NCBI GenBank assembly: GCA_002633025.1
Contig: NMRB01000358.1
Coordinates: 332,921 to 396,920, forward strand
Source: Notospermus geniculatus
Lineage: Eukaryota > Nemertea > Pilidiophora > Heteronemertea > Lineidae
DNA: 64,000 nucleotides
Direction: 5' to 3'
The notes under the pieces are model-generated. The model saw only the letters and a program-made list of their open reading frames with translations. It searched no databases and was not told the origin of the DNA. A program made the position numbers and the translations under genes. Positions 49,136 to 60,483 of the stretch are shown here, one piece after another. The stretch's first letter is position 1. Each line of letters begins with the position of its first letter.

Positions 49136-52100
49136 TGAGGACCAATTAGAGCCGGTTTATTCAAGTGTTAAGGCATCCCTTCCCTGTCGTTATGTCCAGC
49201 ATCGATCCTGGCACAAATACCAGAATTTAATGCTGTCTTGAGAAGGGAAATAATGAGGACATTTCTTCATACAGATGGTAAAAGTAGACTGGGTGAAGAA
49301 AAAGGCATTGTCGTGCCTCCCCCACTTGATGTGAGATGCTGGAACCATGTTTTCAGTTCTGTTACAAACTTTGAGAGACCAAACCCTCACTCTTTGTCAT
49401 AGTACTTGTTCTGGCTGTCAGTGAAGCACTCGTCTTAGTTTTGATGTGACTGATTACAGGTTGGTCATCCCAAGACTTGTGAAGATGTTAGGCTTGAAAC
49501 TTGCTTTGTGAAATTCATCAGGAAATTTGGCATCGATGTGTGCCTCCTCATACTTCAGTTCATAATGCTTCAGCCAAAATATAACTTGCAAAATGTAATA
49601 AGGTTTTACCAGTCTCTGTTCATTTCATTTTCTCATGTATTGCTGTATCAGAAGCTTGTCGGTTTCAGTTTTCAAAAGACTACCTTTCGTGCTTGTATTA
49701 AATTGCTGGTAACACTCAAGGAAGTTGTGAGCAATCAGTTAAATGAGCATTGCACATGTTTGTCAACCTTTCTGTAGATGATAAAGTATGTCATCCGTGT
49801 GCATGCTAACACCTTGTTCCGGACGCAGTCTCTTTGTCCCTGATTCACTGATGGCGCCATGCACATTTTCTTTCACAATGTGCTCATCAAAGTGAATACC
49901 ATCCATTTTTGTTTGGGGTCGTATAATCAATATGATGTCGCCATTTTGCAAGGTTTCAGCGAGGCCCATCGCCGCAGACTTCCAAGACTTGGGCCAATAA
50001 AATGACTGACTGGGAGCCAAATTGGCCACTAGCCAAGCAATTCTTGCTAAAGACTACAGCAACCACAATTGAGATAACAGGCCAACACCACAAGTCCTTC
50101 TCTTAGCGATAGTGAGTAACTCGAGATTGGTGCTCCTTACCAACATTCGCACAGCACCAAGTGGGGTCTAGATTGGCTCACGCTAGACTAGAGCTCTAGT
50201 CTTCAGATATTCCATAGTGGCGTAAATGAATTTGACTTTTACGTTAGGAATGCACTTTTATTGTGGATCCCCATTTAGGAGATTCTCAGTAAAGTGCGAT
50301 AGTGATTTCGATTTCTTCGTAAACTGTGTGGGGGCACTGTTGGATGCTTATCAAAAGTCTTTTGTGGACTACAGGAGCATCTTTAAAACAGGTGTGACCC
50401 ACGTGAAACTTGTACTTCTTATCAATTCATCCATTTCACTCCTCTTGTAGAAGGTGAGGGTATGTCAGCTGAGCTCATGGCACATGGGCCTCTAGTGATA
50501 AAATGGGCACGTCACCAGCTGAAACGCCCTCTGGTGGATGTTGCACATGGACAAGAAAGCAATGTTGGGGAGGGGGTTTTTGCATCGCAATGTTGACATA
50601 TCGAAAGTAAAAGGAATTAGTTCCAGCAATGCAATGAATAAATTTTCCTCTAGTTCTCTAAGACCGACTGTGTTCGTGTTTTTCCACTTTCCAATAATTC
50701 AAAATCGGCATCTAAAAAATTCTCCCAGGCACGTGCCACATGATAAGTTGTCTAAAATTGCACGAAAAAACTCCAAATCGTCCATAAAACACAGCGGTCA
50801 GTCACAACAAGCAATCTACCTTGTCAGAAGGCACGGGGCTCATTTACTACTAAGAAGGCGCAAAAGGGGGTGATATGGGGGATCATGAACGCCTAACTTA
50901 TCGTGTGGAATGACCCAAGTGATCGTCTTAAGGTCACCATTCTTCACAACTCTGGCATAGCTATATCGTGTTTCTTGGCAGGTAGAAGGGGAGCTGCCAG
51001 GTAGAATGTTTGTCAAGATAGCCTATGCCACTCCAAGGCACGCCATCGGCGTGGTGAATTCTTGGAGTAAAATAACAACCTAACAACGGCTCTTCTATCT
51101 GGGCACACTTCATCTTCTGTCATATTCTATCATCACAGTACTTTCTAATTCACCTACGTCTAATGATACCTAGGTCCCCTTAACTTTGTGTGTGTGTGTC
51201 CGTCAGCGTGGTTTCGCAATTTGTCAAAAAGCATGCAACAGATCGTTTTTGCTCAGCAAGTTCTTAGCTTGAGCAGACAACATTGTCTACGGAAGTTTTT
51301 CTCAGAATAGATGGGTTTTCAGTGAAAGTATTTGAAGAAAGTTTGCTTGTTTTTGCTTCCTTCAGATGTTTTTGAACATGTCAATACATGTACGCAGTGG
51401 TGTTGAAAATAGAAAAATGGTAGTGCTGGCGCTGAGTGGTTTGAAAATCATCGTGACCATCAATACGGTAGATAGTGTGGAACTTCAAAGAGTGGTACTC
51501 ATCCGTGATTGAAAACATGTAGACTTTGAAATTATGAGGTTTTCTGTAAGCTTGATCAAGAACAGCCTTGCACTGCATGACACACTCCAGTTTTCAAAAC
51601 AAGTGTGGGCCTACACCGTGGAATGAGAGTAAAACTTGAACAAATCCCTCCAAAGACGGCATATCATCCTCTGAAGGAAGATGAAACCTTCTGGCGCGGC
51701 CATCCCAGCGAGACCCACGTTATTGAGAGTCTGATGAATTAACCTTGCTGTATAGGTCGCAATGAAAACAGCAGTTCTCCTTAAACCACCAACAGACAAC
51801 GAAGACTAACTTGTTCCTTCATTGGCGTTCTTATGTTCTCAGTTGAGTGGAAACCTCCAGCATACATGTCTTATCGATTAGGAGACTGAACTTAATTCGC
51901 AGGTTCTTCTCTGGATTCCTGTTATCTTTCTTGTATCATCTGACTACTGGTGTTTGCTGCAGTAGTTTGAGACCATTCGCTGGCATGTTGGTCCATCCCA
52001 AACCAGAATTAGTCAACGGTAGTTTCACATGTTGGTTGCATTTCCCTGTTTCAACAACAGAAACAATCTCCAAGCAAATCCATAAAAAGAGCCCCGCCAT

Positions 52101-52251
52101 CTTGGATTCTACGTAGATTTTGCGCACTTACCCGGGATGCAAACTGAAACATGTCGGTGATATGATTGGTCAAGAGAGCCAATCTGCCTGCCAGAAAGTG
52201 TGTGCACCGGTAATAGTGTCAGCACTCCTACAAGCCTGGGCTACCAGGAAA
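49136..52251. other. 3.1 kb with no recognised gene
   Basis: Short ORFs only. A GTGTGTGTGTGT run lies near 51190. Confidence 0.35.
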
Positions 52252-52325
52252 CTCCCTTTAGCTCAGTCGGTAGAGCATTTGACTTTGGAAGCGTGAGGTC
52301 CCGGGTTCGAAACCCAGATTGGACC
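52252..52325 (+). repeat. tRNA-like sequence (tRNA pseudogene or SINE head)
   Basis: TAGCTCAGTCGGTAGAGCA is a perfect D-arm/A-box and GGTTCGAAACC a perfect T-arm/B-box. The acceptor ends do not pair and the anticodon stem (TTTGA ... AGCGT) is broken, so a working tRNA is unlikely. It is tRNA-Lys-like in its first half. Confidence 0.6.
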
Positions 52326-53031
52326 CTCGGCTTTTTCAACTGCTATATGCACACAAGTGAATTCTTCGTAGCAATCCAAGATGGCGGGGCCTGTCGAAGT
52401 GACGAATAGACATTGTCCGGATGCGTATTTTTTGTAGGCCGACATCTTCCTTCCTGGTTTCAGGCATGGTATATACACACATACTAGTTGTTATACACAA
52501 TTGTTTGGCTTCTGGTGAAAGTTCCTTTCTAACGAGCAATATTCAGTGAGAAAATACCTCGCCTGCAGTACCTATTAGTTTGACAGAAAAAATCTGTTGG
52601 ATGGCAATTTTTTTAGGGTTACCTTTCTCTCTGTTGAGTTTCCATTCAGAAAAACAGCTTATTATCATGATGTTCTTATAACCTTTTCATTCAAGCTATG
52701 CGGAGAAGGGTATAATATCAGATAAGCAGTTGCTGAAGGCTGGTGTAGCTGTTACATTGGATCAAACTCGTAAGAACCACCAAAAATTTGTCAAGATTGC
52801 AATAAAAGCACAATTGGAGAAATCAATCAAGGAATATAATTAGTAGCTGATGGAGCGTGACATTCATTGGCTCAAGATTGATGGGTGATCCTTGACCAGG
52901 TGTGCAAGTCATTTCTTCTTGGTTGCTTTGAAAGGCAAGTGCAGGTCTCATTGCTCAGTGTTCACCATCACGAGTTGACGGATTTGTGGAGGGGTGGATT
53001 TTGTGTACTAAATTTTGAAGATCAAAATCCA

Positions 53032-53140
53032 CATCCTCCCATAGCAGGGCTAGGCTTTGGACTAGCTCCTCTTGATACACTCGTGAGTGGATGAAGAGGA
53101 GCAAGGTAATAACTATAACTCTACTAACTGTGGGAGGATG
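53032..53140. mobile_element. Short palindromic element, CATCCTCCCA family, copy 2
   Basis: The ends CATCCTCCCATAGCAGGG and TGTGGGAGGATG are partly inverted, with an internal GCTCCTCTT / AAGAGGAGC stem. It shares both ends and the inner stem with 32184-32277. Confidence 0.65.
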
Positions 53141-53699
53141 ATCTACCAAGAAAATGATGTACCGGTACTGATACCTTATTGCTTTATTGCTGATGCTGTG
53201 ATTGGATATCACAAGTGCATAAATCGTGAAGCTTGGCAGCAGTATTACCAAACATAAACAAAATGCCGATCTATGAGGCTTGATAGAAAAGGGTTAATGA
53301 AGGAATGAAATGTTGATAGTGATAGAGTGGAATATGTCAGATCCTGAGTATAACAAATTGGCTTCCCTCTTTGGGTGATACCGACGGGCTGTTTTTCTCA
53401 AAAAGTTAGAAGGAAGAATCTATGAAAAACATGAGGTCATTCCCAAGTCAGTGGTTTATCTTGCTTGTGTTTTGAATGGAACTTTTGATGAGGAGAAGAT
53501 TCATCTATTGGAAATGATTAGGTTTTGAGAATTCTCAGCTCTATAGTTACCACAGCTGTCCAAAGTCTCAAAGTGCAAGTCCACTCATGTGTTACTTGTA
53601 CTTTTAACAAAGGTTCATGATAGGCTGTACCAATGTTCACTCTATAAACTACTTTTCCAATAAACGCAGACAGGATCCACAAAATTTGACAGTTTATGT

Positions 53700-53775
53700 C
53701 AAAAGGTCACATCCTTGAGGGCCCAAGGTCACGTCCTTGAGGACCCAAGGTCACGTCCTTGAGGACCCAAGGTCA
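53700..53775 (+). repeat. 22-bp tandem repeat carrying AAGGTCA
   Basis: There are about three and a half copies of AAGGTCACGTCCTTGAGGAC plus CC. Each unit includes AAGGTCA, the core of an extended nuclear-receptor half-site. Confidence 0.85.
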
Positions 53776-53956
53776 CTCCCTGACAATGGCTCGTGGGACA
53801 GACACACCAATCACAGAGCTGCTATGGGCAGCCCAGAGTAGTGAAAGAGTAAAACAAACCTGTGCGTCATCAGATGCTTGTTACATCAATAAATCTCACC
53901 AAATTTTGTCACAAATTGGTGAGGTGGCCAGAAATATGGGTTGTGAAAGAGTTTAG

Positions 53957-54904
53957 GTGATCTGCTGATCCATCACCCAGAATCTCACCATGATGAAGAA
54001 ATTCCTTTCATCTCGCTTCTGAGCCAAATAACAGTGATGCATCATCACCCACATCATAGTCCTAGCAATTATCTATTTCTCATGTATTCAGTGTAACTGC
54101 CATTATATATAGTAATAAATACAGAGAATATACCTATTATCATGTGACATGTTTCAACTTGTTTGTCAATTTGTGGGAATTTTCGACCAAAATCCCCTAG
54201 GAAATGTGAATATTGGCCATTTTTGTTCAACCGTAGTTGTGTGTGGATGCCATTTCGTTCCTGGAGGAGTTTTCTTTCAAAACATGATATTTTAGATCAC
54301 GCGGTGATTGCGTGCTTTGCAACACGATTTTAAACTTCTTAAGTAAAGGTTTGGATTCTGTGTTCGAATTTCATTACGCTGAGATTCTTCTGAGTTTTTA
54401 TTTGTGGATAGAGAGAATTAAACTGAAGTCAACTCACTTGAGTTGGGCTGAGCTGACAACGAGAACTGACTGAGGCCCTTTCGGGAGCAGAAGAAGTGTA
54501 AAGACAGGATAAACAGCATTTCCCTTCAAAGACATTATACGGAGATTCATATGGAAAGCAGACAACGATACTCCACCTAATTAAGATTCTGTGCAGGGTT
54601 CCAACTGTTCTGACCGTTGTTTAGTGTTACAGCAAACTGACACTTGGGACATTTTCCAGCTGATCCAATTACTACTGATAAAAGTACCAAGGAGGCGGTG
54701 AAGTTGCCAAAATTATCAGGATCCATCTGAAGCCAGCCTGAGCAGAGAAACTGGGATTATCAGTGGATTATTTATTTGTCAGAAGTTTAGTTTATTTGAT
54801 ACCATTTTCACAATCGCTGTCGGTGGCAGTGTCCATCGTGGTATCTGCTTATCTCATTCTGAATTGCACAACTTTTAGAAGTTGAAAAAAATTACCTCAA
54901 AATA
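53957..54904 (+). promoter_or_regulatory. Upstream region of receptor exon 1B
   Basis: No ORF. This should contain the promoter and 5' UTR of the signal-peptide exon at 54905. I see no TATA box at a convincing distance. Confidence 0.25.
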
Positions 54905-55025
54905 ATGAATTTGAGTCTGCCTTATGGATTACTTCTCCTTCTGGTACAAGTCTCTTACTTGACTGGCGTACCATTATGTCATGAAAACAGTCTATGTGAC
55001 CAGTGGACGGATTATGAAGATCTCG
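54905..55025 (+). CDS. Receptor tyrosine kinase (VEGFR/PDGFR family), exon 1B: signal peptide
   Basis: It encodes 40 residues plus one base. MNLSLPYGLLLLLVQVSYLTG is a strong signal peptide core, with likely cleavage near the G-V-P. It is followed by an acidic Cys-containing stretch, LCHENSLCDQWTDYEDL. The donor is G|GTGAGT in phase 1, matching the Ig exon at 59120 to give DL-GAQNQVK. The distance to that exon is 4.1 kb. A second signal-peptide exon of the same phase lies at 5949-6033. The transcript would encode a plasma-membrane receptor whose extracellular part is read in this window. Confidence 0.75.
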
Positions 55026-55051
55026 GTGAGTATCATAGCTTGGTTGCTTCA

Positions 55052-55438
55052 AATGGGGAACCCGCTCACCGACAGGTCAGCGCTGCGAGCGCTTGTACCG
55101 AAACGACGTCATTGACGTCATTTTAGGTGTCATTGACGTCATGTTAGGTGCTGACGTTGCGTCATGAAAAAATTGACTGTACATTTTTCTACAGGAAAAA
55201 TGACACAAAAGACGTTACTTTTATCGCCATTGTATCTCTTCATTTTAAGAAAAAAAGCAATGAGATTAAAAGAAAATTTCATCTGCTACAAGGTGACGTA
55301 AGTTTTACTGTGGGGCGACCAACATAAATGGTTTATTTTCACGCCAAAAATAAATGGAAATAACGCTAGAAAAACAGAGACTTCGGTACAAACGCTCGCA
55401 GCGCCACGTCGTGACGTTAGTGTGCGGGTTCCTCATTG
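55052..55438. mobile_element. Inverted-repeat element with CRE-like sites beside exon 1B
   Basis: The ends AATGGGGAACCCGC and its near-inverse GCGGGTTCCTCATT frame 387 bases. Inner arms GCGCTGCGAGCG / CGCTCGCAGCGC also pair. Near the left end, ATTGACGTCA occurs twice (TGACGTCA is the CRE core), with further GACGTCA and TGACGT words. It starts 26 bases after the exon 1B donor. Confidence 0.7.
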
Positions 55439-55749
55439 TATTGGTCATAATCATGTGATATTCATGACATTGACGTGATTGAGACCTCCTGACTAGCACC
55501 AAATGGGTTGGATCTTTAACCCTTTTGCTGCTGATACCATCTCCATGGCAGCACATTGGAATCTGTCCAGGCATTGATATCAAGCTTACCAACAGATGGC
55601 AGAAATGTTTACTGATACGCTCTATCTCAGGATACAAAGTAAAGATGATGTTGGGTAATTTCTAGAAAATTGGCAAGATTTCATTTGGTACCGGTAATGA
55701 GAGTTAACAAGGCTGAGACTTTTGGGGTATTTTCTGAAACATCCTGTAG

Positions 55750-55946
55750 ACCCAGTGACTCAAATGGTCAGTTGCGACGGTTTCACAAGGGGAAATCAGG
55801 TGATGTTGGAGAGCAAGGAACTTTACCAACCATCAGATGACGTGGACGACACGAATGAAAACACACGAGGACAAATGAATTCTACGAATGGCGGGCCTAT
55901 CTTATTCAATGAGCATCATTTCATTGTAGTTTGTCAGACTGAATAA
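55750..55946 (+). other. Candidate alternative exon after 1B
   Basis: An acceptor (CATCCTGTAG) precedes an open frame that is in phase with exon 1B and reads DPVTQMVSCDGFTRGNQVML, then an acidic Asn-rich stretch, to a stop at 55944. It could be an alternative terminal exon giving a short secreted protein, or chance. No matching phase-1 donor links it to the Ig exon, and no poly(A) signal is close; AATAAA lies about 320 bases on. Confidence 0.2.
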
Positions 55947-58829
55947 TCATGATTAGGTCAATCTATGCTATACTTCCTGCGTGCGTAATTATCGTCTAGC
56001 AACTGTCAAAACGTGCGTACATGCACTTGTCTGCCATCATACATTATACATAGGCCTCATCGGATCTCTTCCAAATGTTAGAGATGATGGACATGGTACC
56101 AACTGAAGCTGAAGTCGTGCTTTCCAGCACAGAGATTATCCCATACCAGAGAAGAAAGTCCGAGGGATGTATATAGTCTGGGACACAATAGTCTGCTATT
56201 AATTGTATGGTGATGTTCGAATGGTCATGGTGTATAGCCATGTATCCCAATCCCTCATTGAATAATAAACCCGGACTAGATTCCAGGGGACTACGATCAC
56301 TGTCACACCGGCAAGTTTTTTCACAGCAGGCTTGTGAAACTGCAATACTGGGACTTGGCGTGTGACTTCTCACCCTCCAGAAGTTGTTGCACACTACTTC
56401 AGTTGATGGGCCTACTTAAAGGTCTACCTTACAGTGTAGCTCCTGTATTGTATCAAGGGGCAAAGAACTATGTGCAGCGTACTTGAGAAATCCACTAAAA
56501 AATCAAACGTACATTCTGTAGTAAATGTATCGTGGAAATGAATCTGTTCCTCTCACATAGGTCTCATTCTCGACCTGCCATATTCACAAATGTTACATGT
56601 TCTTGTGCTGGTGGTATTCCTTCGGCATCTACTGAACATGCTTGTCGTGTCTACCTAACTTGTATTTGTTATCATTATGATTGTTGTGCTTGTAAATGTA
56701 GTCTGCTTCCAAGAAGTCAAGTAGAACTGTTCGTAGGTTATTGCCGATGGTAAAAAGATTCAAAGGAAGCTTCCATCACGATTGCTCTTCTGGCATGAGT
56801 ATATTTTGTACCTCTCGAGTGCCATACTTGCTGGCTCTCGGCTCTCTCACAACCCGAGGTGATGCCAATGGCAAACCATCTCAGGGTGTTGTTTTCCTCT
56901 CGCTCTGACCATATCGGCGGAAAAGAATATCACTCCGCTGCATAGGTATTGTTCCGTGGTTGCTTAGGTTTCATTCCCTTGCAGCTGGTTTTGCAAGGTG
57001 AAGATGATGATTTTGGTGGCCTAGCTCAAGACTGGACCAACCTGATGCCGCTTTCAGTGCAAATTTGTTGATGGCAATGATGATGATGATGATGACATGA
57101 CCACTCCCATTTCATTTTCAGCCTCTACATAGGATTGCCCCCATTTACATTGGAAGTAATTATCGTCCCACCCACACAACATGGGATCAATCAATTAAAA
57201 GTGGATTATATCATGCACGGAGTAAAATTCTTAAACTCATTTTAATGCTTTCAGTGCTGCCATGTTTATAAAGCTATCAAAACTCATTTAATGTGGCGTT
57301 AAACAAGAACTGATTATATTAGATGAATGCCCTCAAAGAATTATGATGACACGCCAATGACATTTTTGCAACACGAGCACAATTACTCGGCACTCCACAA
57401 CTCCCAAGATGCATCTGTATCAATTTGTCGGCCATGATTAATGACGCTCTGCGGAGGTACACGCAGTCGTTACGTGTCAAGTCAGCATCTAATGCATGAT
57501 AAAAGGCTGCTCCACGGAGACCTGCGATGCATTACGCTCTGCGGCTGAATATATCAACGCCGTTCCCCTGAAACAATTCAAATTAACTTTCTTAGTTAAT
57601 GGCAATTTACTCGATGATCAGCGAGATGGAGAAGTCGATTTTGACAGTCAAAATTTTTGCGGCCTCGTTTGTAATTAGAATTTACCCTGCCATTAGTAGT
57701 TTTGAAGGTGTTTTTGCGTTTTTGAACACCTGTGCTAAAATTGAGTGAATGAAGAACTAACTCAAACTTGACGCTAGGTGGCGATATGTGCAATGACGTC
57801 AATCATATCACCACTAGTAGCGGCGCTAGGTTTCCATCTTGGAAAGTAGTGCGAGCGCGGAGCGAACAGTAGAAATTCTACTGATTGTTAAGCAGTCGCC
57901 TCATCACTCGTTTTCTTCGCTTACAATATAGATCGTTGAAGATGGGTGTATAAAGGTATAGAGTGATACAAACATCGGTGGAGTAGATATAAAGTAATAA
58001 TAAAGTTATTCTGTTTCATTTTCGACAAGATAAATACTGTTTTCTGCGAATAATACCATTTTGAAACAGAAGTTCGTGTCACGTGATAGACCAACCGGCC
58101 GACCATGACGTCAAGGTTTTCAAGATGGCGATCTAGCGTCAATGGCAGTGTCAAAATTTTCATCCAAGTATCAAAAAATTTCAACGCTGCGTGGAATATG
58201 GAACTAACTGTGAACATCCACCTAGGTGCAACTGCCCAAGGAGGCATGTGGATTGTCCCCATGGACAAGGTACTTAGTTTTCCGTTGTTCTTTAAAGGAC
58301 TATACAAAAACAGATGGTTTGTGGTCAGAGGAAAGAATTGATATTTTGTGCTAGAATCAACTCATTGATAATCCATAGAATCTCAAATAATGAAAATATT
58401 GCCAAATAGATGAATTTAATCAAAGGAAACAGGCCTCAAGGACATTTCTTTTATTGTGTTAAACTTTGTAGTTCAGTTGACGCGACTTGTATTCAAAAAC
58501 TGCCAGGGACATGACTTGACTGACCGCAGCCCAAGATAAGCCATGTGATTGTAATCAAAGGAAAGCAAAAGGCGCTGATCTGGATAGTTCGTTAGGTTCA
58601 TGATCAACCAAGGTATTTGATATCTTCTCTGGATATCAAGCCATGTTGTTGTGAGGGAAATACAGGTGTCAAATTCCAATGGTTCAAAACAAGTTCAGAT
58701 CGATAGGTCCCGTATGTTGACCTGTTCTGAACCATCTCCTGCCAATACCTTGATAAGCCTTTCTTTTATTCCTTCCAAAAATTGTGTACATGTGGTGGAT
58801 TTTGTAGGTGTGGGCCCTCAAGCCTTGTC
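55947..58829. other. Intronic region with no confident exon
   Basis: It contains a GATGATGAT run near 57078-57096. At 57780-58341 there is a CpG-richer stretch with a 78-codon ORF starting 58105 (+), whose middle reads SVKIFIQVSKNFNAAWNMEL. I recognise no family, so it is left uncalled. Confidence 0.35.
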
Positions 58830-58935
58830 CAGACGTTTGCCTCGATGGAATAACGCCTGCCTTGCATGTGGGAGATCCGGGTTCAATTCCCCGTGCAGTC
58901 TGCGACATTTGCGTTGTCGGCAAGACAGTGTTCCT
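58830..58935 (+). repeat. tRNA-Ala-like SINE (copy 1)
   Basis: CTTGCATGTGGGAGATCCGG leads to B-box GGTTCAATTCC and CGTGCAGTCTGCGACA. CTTGCAT resembles the tRNA-Ala(UGC) anticodon loop. An opposite-strand copy lies at 62843-62915. Confidence 0.65.
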
Positions 58936-59119
58936 CATTAAAAGTGCATAACAACTTATTGCGACATTTTCAAAGAAATCTGTATAGCGAGGAAGTTTCC
59001 ACTTCAGCTCATCGAGGGATTTCCTTTAACCTTTAACCTTTATTCCTCTTACAGCTTTACTGTAGAAAGTCCAATGATTATCACCAGTGCTCATTATTTC
59101 TCATGTTTTGTCTTTCCAG

Positions 59120-59277
59120 GGGCACAAAATCAAGTCAAACCGACCATCAAGTTAATCTACGATAGAGAATCTGTTAATGTTGGTGATAAGTTTACGATAC
59201 GTTGTGTGGTGGAAGCACCGTTTACTCATTTTGTTGATTTACGATGGGAATTTCCTACCGTTAAAGAAAATAACGAG
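59120..59277 (+). CDS. Receptor exon 2: first half of Ig domain 1 (VEGFR D3-like)
   Basis: The acceptor TCTTTCCAG and donor GAG|GTACGT frame 158 bases, phase 1 in and phase 0 out. The peptide starts GAQNQVKPTIKLIYDRESVN. It carries the B-strand Cys in FTIRC and the core Trp in DLRWEFP. The W-E-[YF]-P signature is what VEGFR domain 3 has at this place. The domain is completed in the next exon. Both candidate signal-peptide exons splice into it in frame. Confidence 0.85.
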
Positions 59278-59919
59278 GTACGTCATCATGATGTCATGTA
59301 GTGCATTTAAGTACATGACGGTAGTGCATAAAGTATCTGATGTCTTGACATCATGGACCGGAATACAGGTCTGAGTAGTAAAGTGGTTAAGCAGGTAACA
59401 GTGACTGTATCTGAATTAGTTCATTTGAGGAGAAATGCAAAAAAGAGAGGTTATTTGTCTCAAATTCCCTAAAGATTTTCACATATTGAAAGAGAAGTTT
59501 GGGGGAAATGACCAGTCATTGCAAAGTTAGCCCAACCTATGTTACGATCTTCATTTTGAGCTAAAGTTGGCAAATTTCCCCTCTCCCAAGTTATAATCAG
59601 GTTTCAGCATTTTCTAATAGATGGCAGCATCGCATTGTAGGGATGCCTTCACATAATGCCGTTCAATGACAACTCCCTGCAACATATATTATTAAAATCA
59701 ATGATATTATCATGCACAATGCAGAACGTATTGCATAATCTCTCGTATTGTGATGTCTCTCTTGAGGCCTGTTCTTTTTTCTCCACAAACTGACTGTTCA
59801 GGTGTATAATGAAGAACAAGATCAGAAATGGATGAGATTTCAAATTCCTATCACGTTTCTGATAGAGGTTTCTACGAATTTCACTTCAGAAATCAGAAAT
59901 GGTCTTTTCTCCTTTGCAG

Positions 59920-60228
59920 CCCTCCCCACGACGAGTTGTGATTGGTGATACAAAAATAAATCTCTTGAAAAATACAGAGAAATTTCAGCGGATATCTCCG
60001 CTAACCATCAACCCAGTAATTGGCTGTGATCAAGGAAAATACATCTGCATCGCGAGAGATCAGCAACAACATGTTGTCAAGGCGGCGGTGCATCTGAACG
60101 TTGCGGGCGGGAACTGCTGTGATCCACCGGTGCTTCGAATTCACGAGATAGACCAGTTTCGTGGTGGAAATTTGACACTGTCTTGTTCTGGGTCATCACC
60201 ATTAGAATGGGATTATCCTAATCCGAGG
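59920..60228 (+). CDS. Receptor exon 3: end of Ig 1 and first half of Ig 2 (D1-like)
   Basis: It has 103 codons, phase 0 in and out, with acceptor CCTTTGCAG and donor AGG|GTGAGT. The first part ends Ig 1 with CDQGKYIC, the F-strand D-x-G-x-Y-x-C motif. The linker NCCDPPVLRIHE follows. A new domain then starts with GGNLTLSCSGSSPLEWDYP. The C-x-G-x-x-x-x-x-W spacing matches domain 1 of PDGFR/VEGFR receptors. One exon spanning the boundary of two domains, with both domains split by introns, is the usual gene plan for this family. Confidence 0.88.
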
Positions 60229-60340
60229 GTGAGTCCTGTCTTTTCAGAGTAGCAAGACTCTTTAGTCCATGCTCTATTTTTATGTACAGTGCTTAGAAAA
60301 TGTATTGCATTTTAAGCACTTTAATATAATAAATATTATT

Positions 60341-60483
60341 CCCAGCAAAAAATGAACCATGAACTTCATGGTTGAACCATGAACTGCGGCCAAATAACCG
60401 TGAAGTTCAACTATGAAGTTCATAGTAAAACTATGAACTTTTATGGTTGAACCATAAAGTTCATGGTTCATTTTTTCCTGGGA
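60341..60483. mobile_element. Palindromic element in receptor intron 3
   Basis: The ends AAAAAATGAACCATGAACTT and its near-inverse at 60445-60476 pair, within CCCAGC / CCTGGG termini. The centre repeats AACCATGAA / TTCATGGTT words. No ORF. Confidence 0.7.

Larger units (their letters stand above)
52691..53956 (+). pseudogene. Decayed coding region of unknown family
   Basis: Three plus-strand stretches read like protein. The first, 52691-52843, includes EKGIISDKQLLKAGVAVTLD and ends at a stop. The second, 53334-53528, begins MSDPEYNKLASLFG, meets an in-frame TGA at 53376-53378, and then continues in the same frame with YRRAVFLKKLEGRIYEKHEV to a stop. The third, about 53780-53956, includes NKSHQILSQIGEVARNMGCE. 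A palindromic element lies between the first two. A single CGA-to-TGA change would explain the internal stop. I do not recognise the protein. Unsplit exons are possible, but no consistent splice sites were found. Confidence 0.4.

Noticed and set aside
52252-52325. Functional tRNA gene
   Set aside because: A- and B-boxes are perfect, but the acceptor and anticodon stems do not pair.
55305-55637. 110-codon minus-strand ORF
   Set aside because: It overlaps the inverted-repeat element at 55052-55438. No family and no splice support.
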